From CAIQJJ01 sp964606085 (lineage in GTDB: Bacteria; Chloroflexota; Anaerolineae; Anaerolineales; UBA4823): 49,430 nucleotides of DNA. The position numbers and the translations under genes were made by a program. This document shows, piece after piece, positions 7,647 to 15,966 of the stretch; the stretch's first letter is position 1; the number at the start of each line of letters is the position of its first letter. The stretch is from assembly GCA_964606085.1 (NCBI GenBank), contig CAZSFD010000034.1, positions 1-49,430 of the forward strand. The letters run 5' to 3'. The notes below the pieces were generated by a model. The model did not search any database. It worked only from the letters and a program-made list of their open reading frames with translations, and was not told where the DNA came from.

Positions 7647-8753
7647 ATGACCGACCCCATCCGCATCGGTGTCATTGGCACCGGCCAAATTGGCAAACAC
7701 CATCTCAAAACCTATTTCGACAAAGTGCCCGGCGTGCAGGTTGTGGCCGTGGCTGACCTCAACGAGGCCGAAGCACGCCGTGTGGCCGACCTGCACGGCA
7801 TCCCCGCGGTTTACACCGATTTTCGTGAACTGCTCAAACGCGATGACATCGTGGCGGTGGATGTATGCCTGCATAATAACTTTCACGCCCCGGTTGCGAT
7901 GGCCGTCATGCAGGCTGGCAAGCACGTCTACTGCGAGAAGCCCCTGGCCGGCTCCTATTACGACGCCGAACAGATGGTCAAAACCGCGCAAGAGACCGGG
8001 CGCATGTTACACATGCAGCTCAGCACGCTTTACTCGAAGGAAGTGCGCGCCGCCAAATATCTCATTGACGCTGGCAAACTGGGCAAGCTCTATCATGCCC
8101 GCTCGGTGGGCCACCGCCGCCGCGGCCGCCCGTTTGTAGATGGCTACGGCACGCCCAGCTTCGTTCAGAAGGAAGTTTCAGCGGGCGGCGCACTCTACGA
8201 TATGGGCGTCTATCACATCGCCTCCACACTTTACCTGCTCGGCAACCCCGAAGTGCTGACGATTTGCGGCCAGACCTACCAGGAAACGCCCGTTGACCCC
8301 GACCGCCAGGCGCAAAGCGGCTACAACGTGGAAGAACTCGGCCTGGGCTTTGTGCGCCTGGGCAGTAATATCACCATGGACATCTTCGAGTCGTGGGCCT
8401 ACCACATGGACGTGCCTGAAGGTACGACCGTGGCGGGTTCGGAAGGCGGCGTCAAGCTGGAGCCGTTTGGCTACTATTTCAACGTGGGCGATCTCAGCCT
8501 GGATGCCAAAGCCAACCTCGACAGCTTCACCTGGCGGCGCAACGCCCTCCGCGCCAACGCCGATGCCGAAGAAGGTTCGCAGCAGCACTGGGCCGCCGTT
8601 TTGCAAGGCCGCGTGCCGCTCCTGCCCACCGCCGAACTTGGCCTCAAGACCATGCTCATCTCCGAAGGCATCTACCTCTCCACCCAACTCGGCCGCGAAG
8701 TGACGGCGGAGGAAGTACGGGCCGAGTCCAAATCTACGGCGATCAAGCTTTAG
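7647..8753 (+). CDS. Gfo/Idh/MocA family oxidoreductase (3 of 3)
   Basis: A 368-residue predicted NAD(P)-dependent sugar dehydrogenase. It has RIGVIGTGQIGKHH at the N-terminus, then DVCLHNNFHAPVA and CEKPLAGSYYDA (EKP motif). The substrate domain contains VSAGGALYDMGVYHIAS with the conserved DxGxY/H arrangement. The ATG at 7647 is preceded by GGAG 5 bases upstream and by the heptamer array; the frame is open further upstream only through the array. It is the first of two genes before the operon terminator. Confidence 0.9.
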   Translation: MTDPIRIGVIGTGQIGKHHLKTYFDKVPGVQVVAVADLNEAEARRVADLHGIPAVYTDFRELLKRDDIVAVDVCLHNNFHAPVAMAVMQAGKHVYCEKPLAGSYYDAEQMVKTAQETGRMLHMQLSTLYSKEVRAAKYLIDAGKLGKLYHARSVGHRRRGRPFVDGYGTPSFVQKEVSAGGALYDMGVYHIASTLYLLGNPEVLTICGQTYQETPVDPDRQAQSGYNVEELGLGFVRLGSNITMDIFESWAYHMDVPEGTTVAGSEGGVKLEPFGYYFNVGDLSLDAKANLDSFTWRRNALRANADAEEGSQQHWAAVLQGRVPLLPTAELGLKTMLISEGIYLSTQLGREVTAEEVRAESKSTAIKL

Positions 8754-8761
8754 AATGACAC

Positions 8762-8816
8762 GGTGACAAGGTGAGAAGGTGAAAGTGTCACCATCTCACC
8801 CTGTCACCATCCCACC
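8762..8816 (+). repeat. Octamer-phased inverted array GGTGA x3 / TCACC x4
   Basis: GGTGA occurs at 8762, 8770 and 8778. TCACC occurs at 8788, 8796 and 8804, with a variant CCACC at 8812. All keep an 8-base period and the arms are complementary. The words match the array at 3073-3134 although the flanking genes differ. Confidence 0.92.
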
Positions 8817-8850
8817 CCATCCCCCTCTTCACCCAAACAAGGAACTCCCC

Positions 8851-9609
8851 ATGACCTCCCCAATTGCCCTCCAACTCTATACCGTCCGTGATCTCGTGGC
8901 CCAGCAGGGTTACGAGGCTGTGGTGCGCCAGGTGGCCGAGATCGGCTACGCTGGCGTCGAAACCGCCGGTTTTCCGGGGACAAATCCCCAGGACGCTGGC
9001 AAGCTGTTCAAGGAACTCGGCCTGGCGGTTCCCAGCATCCACAAGTTCCCCATCCCCACACAGGCTGACCTGCAAGAAGCGCTGGATACGCTCGGCGCGC
9101 TTGGCTGCACGCGCCTTGTCACCGGGGCCGGGCCAGATGATTTCAAGACCGTTGAAGCCACCCAGGCCACCTGCGAGAAGATCAACGCCGCCGCCGCTCT
9201 GCTTGCCCCGCATGGCGTGACCGTGGGCGTCCACAATCACTGGTGGGAATATCTCAAGGTTGGCGAAAAATACGCCTATGAATATATGCTCGAATTTCTC
9301 GACCCCAAGGTTTTCTGTGAGATTGACACCTATTGGGTCAAGACGGCTGGCGTAGACCCGGCGGCTGTGGTCGCTTTGATGGGCGCGCGCGCCCCGCTGC
9401 TGCACATCAAAGATGGCCCGGCGGAGAAGGGCGTGCCACAGTTGGCCGTCGGCGAAGGTGTGCTTGATTTCCCCGCCATCATCCAGGCTGGCGAAGGCAG
9501 CACCGATTGGCTGATCGTCGAACTGGATGGCTGCGCTACCGATATGCTCGAAGCGGTGCGCAAGAGCTATGCCTACCTCACCGGTAAGGGGTTGGGGCGC
9601 GGCAAGTGA
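8851..9609 (+). CDS. Sugar phosphate isomerase/epimerase, TIM barrel (3 of 3)
   Basis: A 252-residue xylose isomerase-like TIM barrel, the shortest of the three. It opens with IALQLYTVRDLVAQQGYEAV, a very common start for this family. Metal-site candidates are VGVHNHWWEY, VFCEIDTYWV, LLHIKDGP and LIVELDGC. Start: ATG 8851, with AGGA 8 bases upstream. It is the last gene of the sugar operon and is followed by a strong intrinsic terminator at 9687. Likely roles are isomerisation or elimination/hydration of an oxidised sugar; not resolvable from sequence alone. Confidence 0.88.
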   Translation: MTSPIALQLYTVRDLVAQQGYEAVVRQVAEIGYAGVETAGFPGTNPQDAGKLFKELGLAVPSIHKFPIPTQADLQEALDTLGALGCTRLVTGAGPDDFKTVEATQATCEKINAAAALLAPHGVTVGVHNHWWEYLKVGEKYAYEYMLEFLDPKVFCEIDTYWVKTAGVDPAAVVALMGARAPLLHIKDGPAEKGVPQLAVGEGVLDFPAIIQAGEGSTDWLIVELDGCATDMLEAVRKSYAYLTGKGLGRGK

Positions 9610-9620
9610 CAACTTGTGGC

Positions 9621-9637
9621 GCAAGTCTCTGACTTGC
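9621..9637. repeat. Micro-palindrome with 3-base loop
   Basis: GCAAGTC-TCT-GACTTGC: perfect 7-bp arms around a 3-base loop. The same arm sequence recurs at 20485-20501 with loop AAA. It lies in the gap before the terminator. Confidence 0.8.
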
Positions 9638-9686
9638 CATTAAAAACGTGGGTTTAACCCGCCTGATTGTTAAACTGTGTACAATT

Positions 9687-9727
9687 AAGCCAGTGGAAGA
9701 TACATCTTCCACTGGCTTTTCTTTTCC
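9687..9727 (+). terminator. Intrinsic terminator of the sugar operon
   Basis: A perfect 14-bp stem (arms 9687-9700 and 9705-9718) with a TACA loop is followed by a T-rich tail. It lies 77 bases after the last sugar gene and before the multi-PAS kinase, and it marks the end of the catabolic operon. Confidence 0.92.
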
Positions 9728-9730
9728 TGT

Positions 9731-9773
9731 TGACACCGCTCCGCGGTATCAACCCTCCCCGACGCTCCGCGTC
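9731..9773. repeat. Two micro-palindromes with loop TCC
   Basis: ACCGC-TCC-GCGGT (9735-9747, extended with one mismatch to 9731-9751) and GACGC-TCC-GCGTC (9761-9773) sit just upstream of the kinase start. Both have the same 3-base loop. They resemble the other 3-base-loop palindromes in the window. Confidence 0.75.
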
Positions 9774-9791
9774 ACCCAGTGAGGCGCTGCC

Positions 9792-12700
9792 ATGCCCACT
9801 CCCCTGAAACTGTTGATGGTTGAAGATTCTGCCGATGACGCCGAACTGCTGCTCTACACCCTGCGCCGCGGCGGATACGAAGTCACCTGGCAGCGGGTGG
9901 ACACGCCCGAAGCCATGCGCGCCGCCCTGCAAGCAGATACCTGGGACATCATCACCTCCGACCATGCCATGCCGCGCTTCAGCGCACCGGCGGCCCTGAA
10001 ACTGGCGCGCGAACTGCGCCCCGCAATCCCCCTGATCATCGTTTCTGGTGAAATAGACCTCAACCTGGCTGTATCGTTGATGCGCGGCGGCGCGCAAGAT
10101 TACATCCAAAAGGGCGAATTGGCCCGCGTTGTGCCGGCAATTGAACGCGAACTGCACGAAACCGATTACCGCCGCCGCCAGCGCCAGACCGAAGAAGCCC
10201 TCAACCGCCAGCAGCAGTTGATGGCGCAAATTTATGACACCAGCCCGGTTGGCATTGCCATGGTAGATGCCTCCGGCCAGATCACCTTTGCCAACCGCGA
10301 AGCCGAGCGCGTGCTGGGTTTGACCAAAGATGACATTACCCAATTGACCTACAACGCCCCCGAATGGTGCATCACCGCCTTCGATGGCGGGCCTTTTCCC
10401 GAATCTGACCTGCCCTTCGCGCGTGTGATGCGCACCGGCCAGCCCGTGCGCGATGTGCGCCACGCCATCGAATGGCCCGATGGCCGCCGGGTGCTGCTCT
10501 CGATCAATGCTGCCCCGCTGACTGATGATTCCGGAACGCTGACCGGCATCGTGGCGACCCTGCACGACATTACCGGGCAGATGCAGGTGGCCGAATCGCT
10601 GCGCGAGAGCGAGGGGCGTTTCCGCACGCTGGTGAACTCGATGGACGATGTCATCTTCACCCTAGACCCGCAGGGGCGGCATACCGGCGTGTATGGCAAC
10701 TGGGTGGAGCGGGCCGGCCTGACGCCCGATCATTTTCTGGGCCGCTCGGCCTGTGAGATCGTGGGCGATGAGGTCGGCTGCATTCACGAGCAGGCCTGCC
10801 AACGGGCCGCCCTGGGTGAGACGGTGGTCTACGATTGGGAAACCCCGGTTGCCGATGGCAGTACGCTTTACTACCAGACCTCGCTCTCACCGATCTACGA
10901 TGGCGAACGCGTCACCGGCGTGGTGGGCGTGGGGCGCGACGTGACGGCGCTGAAACGCGCCAAGGCCGCCTTGGAAGCCGACCACGCCTTTCGCACGGCG
11001 GTGATTGGCAGCGCCGCAGCGGGGCTGTGTGTGTGCCACAATGTGCCAGAATATCCCTTCGTGCAGTTCACCATCTGGAACGAGCGCATGACCGAACTGA
11101 CCGGTTACACCCTGGAGGAGATCAACCGCCTGGGTTGGTATCAAACGCTTTACCCCGATCCGCAAATCCGCCAGCAGGCCAGCGAACGCATGGATCAGAT
11201 GCGCACGGGCAATAATTTGCAGCACGAAGAATGGCCGATCACCGCCAAAGATGGCCGCCAGAAGGTGATCGAGATTTCGACCAGTGTGGTGCAAACGGTT
11301 GAGAACGTCACCCATGTGCTGGCTTTGATGAACGATGTGACCGAACGCACACGGGCCGAAGAAGCCCTGCGGGTGCGTCAGGTGCAGTTGAGCGCCTCGC
11401 TGGAACTCACCCCGTATGTGGCGGTGCAGTGGTATGACCTGGAAGGCCGGGTGGTGTATTGGAACCCCGCCTCCGAGCGCATCTATGGCTGGACGGCGCA
11501 AGAAGCCCTGGGCAAAACGCTCGATCAACTGCTCTACACCCCCGCCGAAAACGCCGAATTTCTCGAAAATTTGCGCCATATTGCCGCCACCGGTCAGCCG
11601 GTTGGTCCGTTCGAATCGTCCTACCGCCACCGCGATGGCCGCCAGGGGGTCATCCTCTCGACGCAATTTGCCATCCCCTCCGAGGGCGGGCAGCCGCTCT
11701 TTGCCTGTGTGGACGTAGACATCACGCAAATGAAGCGGGCCCAACAAAACCTGGAAACGCTCTTCAACACGCTCGACGACCTGCTCTTTGTGCTGGATAG
11801 GCAAGGCTGTATTTTGCACGTCAACCAGACCGTGTGCCGCACACTGGGCTACGCGGCAGAGGAATTGTGCGGCCAGCCAGTGCTGGTGGTGCATCCTGAG
11901 GAACGCCGGGCCGAGGCGGCCCAGGTTGTCGCGGCGGTGCTGGCTGGTGAGGCCGAAACCTGCCTGATCCCGCTGCAAAGCAAAGATGGCCGCCTGATTC
12001 CGGTTGAAACGCGGGTGCTGCTGGGCGAATGGGACGGCCAACCGGCGTTGTTTGGCGTCACGCGCGATATTTCAGCGCTCAAGCTCTCGGAAGAAAAAGT
12101 TGCCCGCACCTTTTATTCCAGCCCGGTGGTGATGGCGGTTTCAACCATCGCGGATGGGCGCTATCTTGACATCAACGATGCTTTCGTGAAACTCACCGGT
12201 TACACCCGCCAGGAGATCATCGGCAATACCAGTCTGGCTTTGAACCTGTTTGTCAACCCGGCTGAACGCCAGCAGGCCCAGCGGCTGATGGCCGAAAAAG
12301 GGATTTTGGAAGGCAGCGAGATGCAGGTGCGCCGTAAAGATGGCGAAATTCTCACTGGCATTTTCTCGGCCAGTCCGATCACCATTGGCACAGAAGCCTG
12401 CTGGCTCACCACCATCCTCGACATTACCGAACGCAAGCGCACCGAACAGGCGCTGCACGAGGCCCAAAAACGCTATCAAGACCTGGTGGAAACCGCCCAG
12501 GATTTGATCTGGCAGTGCGATGCCGAGGGCCGTTACACCTACCTCAACCCCGCCTGGGAAGCTGTGCTGGGCTATTCGCCAGATGAGATGCTGGGCCGCC
12601 CGTTTACCGATTTCCAAAGCCCCGATATGGCCGAGCGCGATATGGCCGAATTTGCCGGGCTGCTGGCTGGCGGCATGGTGAAAGGCTATGAAACCGTCCA

Positions 12701-15700
12701 CCTGCACAAAGATGGCCGGTCGGTCGTGTTGGCCTTCAATGCCAAGTTTGTCCGTGACGAAGCCGGGAATATCCTTGGTACAAGCGGCACCGCCTATGAC
12801 ATCACCGAACGCGTGCGGGCAGGGCGCGAAGCGAAGCACATGCAAGAGCGCCTGTCTGCCTTCTTCCGCCTGATCCCTGAGATGGCGAGCGTCAGCAAAG
12901 AGGGGGGCCGGTTTATCGAGGTGAGCGATGCCTTTTACGATGCGACCGGCTATACGCGCGAAGATGTTTTCGGTGAAAATGCCGCCCCCATTGCCCTATG
13001 GGCCGATTTTTCTCAACGCGATGCTGTGGCCCGGCTGATTGCCGAAACCGGTTGGGTCAAAGATTTCCCCGTGATGGTTCGGCGGAAATCAGGCGAAATT
13101 TTTCCTGGCCTGTTTTCCACCACCCGCCTGGAGATTGACGGCGAGTTCTACCAGGTGACTACCGTCAGTGATATTTCGCGGCATGTCCAGGCCGAAAGAG
13201 CCTTGCGCGAAAGCGAGGAAAAATATCGCCTGCTGGTTGAAAATCAGCAGGAATTGGTGGTCAAGGTGGATACGGCCGGGCGTTTCCTCTACGTCAGCCC
13301 CTCTTACTGCCGGGCTTTCGGAAAAACCCCCGATGAACTCATCGGGAATACTTATCTACCCCTGGTACATGAAGAGGATCGTGAAGTCACTCAAAAGGCG
13401 GTTGCCAGTCTGTATCACCCGCCGCACACCTGCTATATAGAACAGCGCGCCCTCACATCTGTCGGTTGGCGCTGGCTGGCCTGGCAAGATACCGCCGTGC
13501 TGGATGAGCAGGGTCAGGTACAGGCCATCATTGGCGTTGGGCGCGACATCACCGAGCGTAAGCAGGCCGAAAGCGAGGCCCAGCACCTGCAGGAACGGCT
13601 TTCCGCATTCTTCCGCCTGGTGCCTGAGATGGCCAGCATCAGCCGGGTCAGTGATGGACACTTTCTCGAAGTCAGCCAGGCCTTCACGGAGATCACCGGT
13701 TACGACCGTGAAGATTTTCTGGATCGGTCGGCGCACCCGATTCCGCTCTTTGCCGACCCGGCCCAACACCGCGAAATTCACCGTCTGATGGATGCCCAGG
13801 GGACGGTGCGCAATTATCCGGCCCGTCTGCGCAAAAAGACCGGTGAAATCATGCCGATTTTGTATTCGGCCACGGTCTTCGAGGTGGGTGAAGAAGCGTA
13901 CAAAATTGTCGTTTGCACCGATATTTCGGAGCAGGAGCGCACCCGCCAGGCTCTGCAAGAAAGCGAAAAGAGCAACCGCGAGCAGGCCCGTTTCTTATCC
14001 ACCCTGCTGGATGCCATTCCCGACATCATTGGCGTGCAGCAGGCCGGCACACGCCGCATCGTGCGCTACAACGCCGCCGGCTACCAATTCTTGCAATGCA
14101 CCCCCGAACAAGCGATTGGGGCGTGTTGTTTTTCGCTCATTGGCCGCAGCCGGCCCTGCGAAGAGTGCGCCACCGAGCAGGCCTATCAGACCCGCCTGCC
14201 GGCGCACATCCAAAAGCACCTGCCCGAACAGGATCGCTGGTTCGATGTGGGCGCCTACCCGGTGCTGGATGAGCAGGGCGAGGTTCAATTTGTCATCGAA
14301 CACCTGCGCGACATCACTGAGCAAAAGAAGGCCGAGGCTGCGCTGCGCCAGAGTGAGGAGCGCTATCGCAATTTGGTGGAGCATTCGCCGGATGCGATTG
14401 TGGTGCATTGTGATGGCATTTTGCAATATGTCAACCCGGCTGCCTTACACCTGGTGCGCGCTCAAAACGCGGCGCAGTTGGTGGGGCAGCGGGCGATCCA
14501 CTTTGTCCACCCAGAAGACCGCGCCGTGGCCTTCGAGCGCATCCGCCAGATGATGACCACCGGGCAGCCTGCCCCCCTGGCCGATGAGCGGTTCGTGCGG
14601 CTGGATGGCAGCGTGGTAGATGTGGAAGTGGCGGCCATTCCCACCACATACGACGGGAAACCGGCGGCCCAGGTCATCTTCCGTGAGATCACTCGCCGCA
14701 AACAGGCTGAAATAGCTTTGTTGCAGAGCGAACAGCGCTTCCGCCGCATGTTCGATGAAGCCCCCGTGGGCGCACTGCTGGTTTCGCCGCACATGGAATT
14801 TTTGCGGGTCAACCGTGCTTTCTGCCAGTGGTTAGGCTACCCTGAAGCCGAACTCTTGCAGAAAAATATGGCTGCGATAACCCACCCGGATGATCTGCCC
14901 GGCAGTAAAGAATATGTCATGGCGCTGTTGGAAGGCCGCATTGAACAATTTGAGATGGAAAAACGCTACCTGCGCAAAGACGGCCAGGTGGTGTGGGGGC
15001 GGGTTTCGGTCGTTTTGCTGCGCGACGAAACTGCAACCCCCTTATACTTCCTGCCGATGATTCAAGATATTACCCAGGCCAAACAAGCCGAGCGCGAAAT
15101 TCGCCAATTGAACGCTGAGTTGGAGCAGCGCGTGATGCGGCGCACGGTGCAACTCGAAGCCGCCAATAAGGAACTGGAAGCCTTCACCTATTCCGTCTCA
15201 CACGATCTACGCGCCCCCCTGCGCGCCATAGATGGCTATAGCAAAATCCTGCTCGATAGCATGACCGTCACCGTGGATGAAGAGAGCCAGCACTACCTGA
15301 CCCGTTTGCGTGAATCGGCCCAACGTATGACGCAACTGGTTAACGACCTGCTCAACCTGTCGCGCCTGTCGCGCGCCCACATCACCCGCACCGAGGTCAA
15401 TTTGAGCCAACTGGCGCAAGCGCTCGTGGATGACTTGCGTGAAAGCCAGCCGGAGCGCGCCGTTCAGGTGCGCATCCAACTTGATATGGTGGCCTCTGCT
15501 GATGCCAACCTGATGCGGGTTGTCCTCGATAACCTGTTGCGCAACGCCTGGAAATTCACCAGCAAACGCCCCCAGGCGCAGATCGAGTTTGCCAGCCGTG
15601 TCGAAGGCGGCGAAACGGTCTACTTCGTGCGCGACAATGGCGCAGGCTTCGACATGGCCTATGCCGAAAAACTCTTCGTCGCTTTCCAGCGCCTGCATAG

Positions 15701-15833
15701 CGAGGCTGAGTTTGAAGGCACGGGCATTGGCCTGACCATTGTTCAGCGTATCATCCACCGCCACGGGGGGCGCGTGTGGGCCGAAAGCGCGCCGGAGCAG
15801 GGCGCGACGTTCTATTTCACATTGGCCGGTTGA
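9792..15833 (+). CDS. Giant sensor histidine kinase: REC - 13 PAS - HisKA - HATPase
   Basis: 2013 residues with no membrane segment, so probably cytoplasmic. An N-terminal receiver domain (residues about 5-125; acidic pair in VEDSADD, candidate phospho-Asp57) is followed by about 13 PAS domains spaced roughly 125 residues apart. Starts are near 140, 277, 398, 530, 658, 771, 894, 1019, 1143, 1267, 1401, 1523 and 1648, and most end in DIT-type linkers. A coiled linker then leads to HisKA (SVSHDLRAPLRAIDGY, His1804) and HATPase (N box in DNLLRNAWKF, G1 DNGAGFD, G2 GTGIGLTIVQ). PAS 8 and 10 are near copies. PAS 11 carries a cysteine cluster. Start ATG 9792 has GAGG upstream. The likely partner is a stand-alone receiver such as the one at 28157 (inference). 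Confidence 0.95.
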   Translation: MPTPLKLLMVEDSADDAELLLYTLRRGGYEVTWQRVDTPEAMRAALQADTWDIITSDHAMPRFSAPAALKLARELRPAIPLIIVSGEIDLNLAVSLMRGGAQDYIQKGELARVVPAIERELHETDYRRRQRQTEEALNRQQQLMAQIYDTSPVGIAMVDASGQITFANREAERVLGLTKDDITQLTYNAPEWCITAFDGGPFPESDLPFARVMRTGQPVRDVRHAIEWPDGRRVLLSINAAPLTDDSGTLTGIVATLHDITGQMQVAESLRESEGRFRTLVNSMDDVIFTLDPQGRHTGVYGNWVERAGLTPDHFLGRSACEIVGDEVGCIHEQACQRAALGETVVYDWETPVADGSTLYYQTSLSPIYDGERVTGVVGVGRDVTALKRAKAALEADHAFRTAVIGSAAAGLCVCHNVPEYPFVQFTIWNERMTELTGYTLEEINRLGWYQTLYPDPQIRQQASERMDQMRTGNNLQHEEWPITAKDGRQKVIEISTSVVQTVENVTHVLALMNDVTERTRAEEALRVRQVQLSASLELTPYVAVQWYDLEGRVVYWNPASERIYGWTAQEALGKTLDQLLYTPAENAEFLENLRHIAATGQPVGPFESSYRHRDGRQGVILSTQFAIPSEGGQPLFACVDVDITQMKRAQQNLETLFNTLDDLLFVLDRQGCILHVNQTVCRTLGYAAEELCGQPVLVVHPEERRAEAAQVVAAVLAGEAETCLIPLQSKDGRLIPVETRVLLGEWDGQPALFGVTRDISALKLSEEKVARTFYSSPVVMAVSTIADGRYLDINDAFVKLTGYTRQEIIGNTSLALNLFVNPAERQQAQRLMAEKGILEGSEMQVRRKDGEILTGIFSASPITIGTEACWLTTILDITERKRTEQALHEAQKRYQDLVETAQDLIWQCDAEGRYTYLNPAWEAVLGYSPDEMLGRPFTDFQSPDMAERDMAEFAGLLAGGMVKGYETVHLHKDGRSVVLAFNAKFVRDEAGNILGTSGTAYDITERVRAGREAKHMQERLSAFFRLIPEMASVSKEGGRFIEVSDAFYDATGYTREDVFGENAAPIALWADFSQRDAVARLIAETGWVKDFPVMVRRKSGEIFPGLFSTTRLEIDGEFYQVTTVSDISRHVQAERALRESEEKYRLLVENQQELVVKVDTAGRFLYVSPSYCRAFGKTPDELIGNTYLPLVHEEDREVTQKAVASLYHPPHTCYIEQRALTSVGWRWLAWQDTAVLDEQGQVQAIIGVGRDITERKQAESEAQHLQERLSAFFRLVPEMASISRVSDGHFLEVSQAFTEITGYDREDFLDRSAHPIPLFADPAQHREIHRLMDAQGTVRNYPARLRKKTGEIMPILYSATVFEVGEEAYKIVVCTDISEQERTRQALQESEKSNREQARFLSTLLDAIPDIIGVQQAGTRRIVRYNAAGYQFLQCTPEQAIGACCFSLIGRSRPCEECATEQAYQTRLPAHIQKHLPEQDRWFDVGAYPVLDEQGEVQFVIEHLRDITEQKKAEAALRQSEERYRNLVEHSPDAIVVHCDGILQYVNPAALHLVRAQNAAQLVGQRAIHFVHPEDRAVAFERIRQMMTTGQPAPLADERFVRLDGSVVDVEVAAIPTTYDGKPAAQVIFREITRRKQAEIALLQSEQRFRRMFDEAPVGALLVSPHMEFLRVNRAFCQWLGYPEAELLQKNMAAITHPDDLPGSKEYVMALLEGRIEQFEMEKRYLRKDGQVVWGRVSVVLLRDETATPLYFLPMIQDITQAKQAEREIRQLNAELEQRVMRRTVQLEAANKELEAFTYSVSHDLRAPLRAIDGYSKILLDSMTVTVDEESQHYLTRLRESAQRMTQLVNDLLNLSRLSRAHITRTEVNLSQLAQALVDDLRESQPERAVQVRIQLDMVASADANLMRVVLDNLLRNAWKFTSKRPQAQIEFASRVEGGETVYFVRDNGAGFDMAYAEKLFVAFQRLHSEAEFEGTGIGLTIVQRIIHRHGGRVWAESAPEQGATFYFTLAG

Positions 15834-15841
15834 ACGAGTCC

Positions 15842-15890
15842 GCCCGGCGATCAATCGCCGGGCTAGTGAGCAGCGCCCGATCAATCGGGC
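15842..15890. repeat. Composite palindromic repeat, copy 2 (rearranged)
   Basis: GCCCGGCGATC-type palindrome at 15842-15863 and GCCCGAT/ATCGGGC at 15875-15890. The second is followed by a decayed version of the GCCGGTTTCAACCGGC module. The module order differs from copies 1 and 3, which suggests independent assembly of hairpin modules. Confidence 0.8.
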
Positions 15891-15966
15891 TTTCAGTCGG
15901 TTTCAATGCCCGGTAGCAGTCACCTTCGCCCTGGTTGTTCCGCTTTGTGCGGGTTAGGATAAAAAT

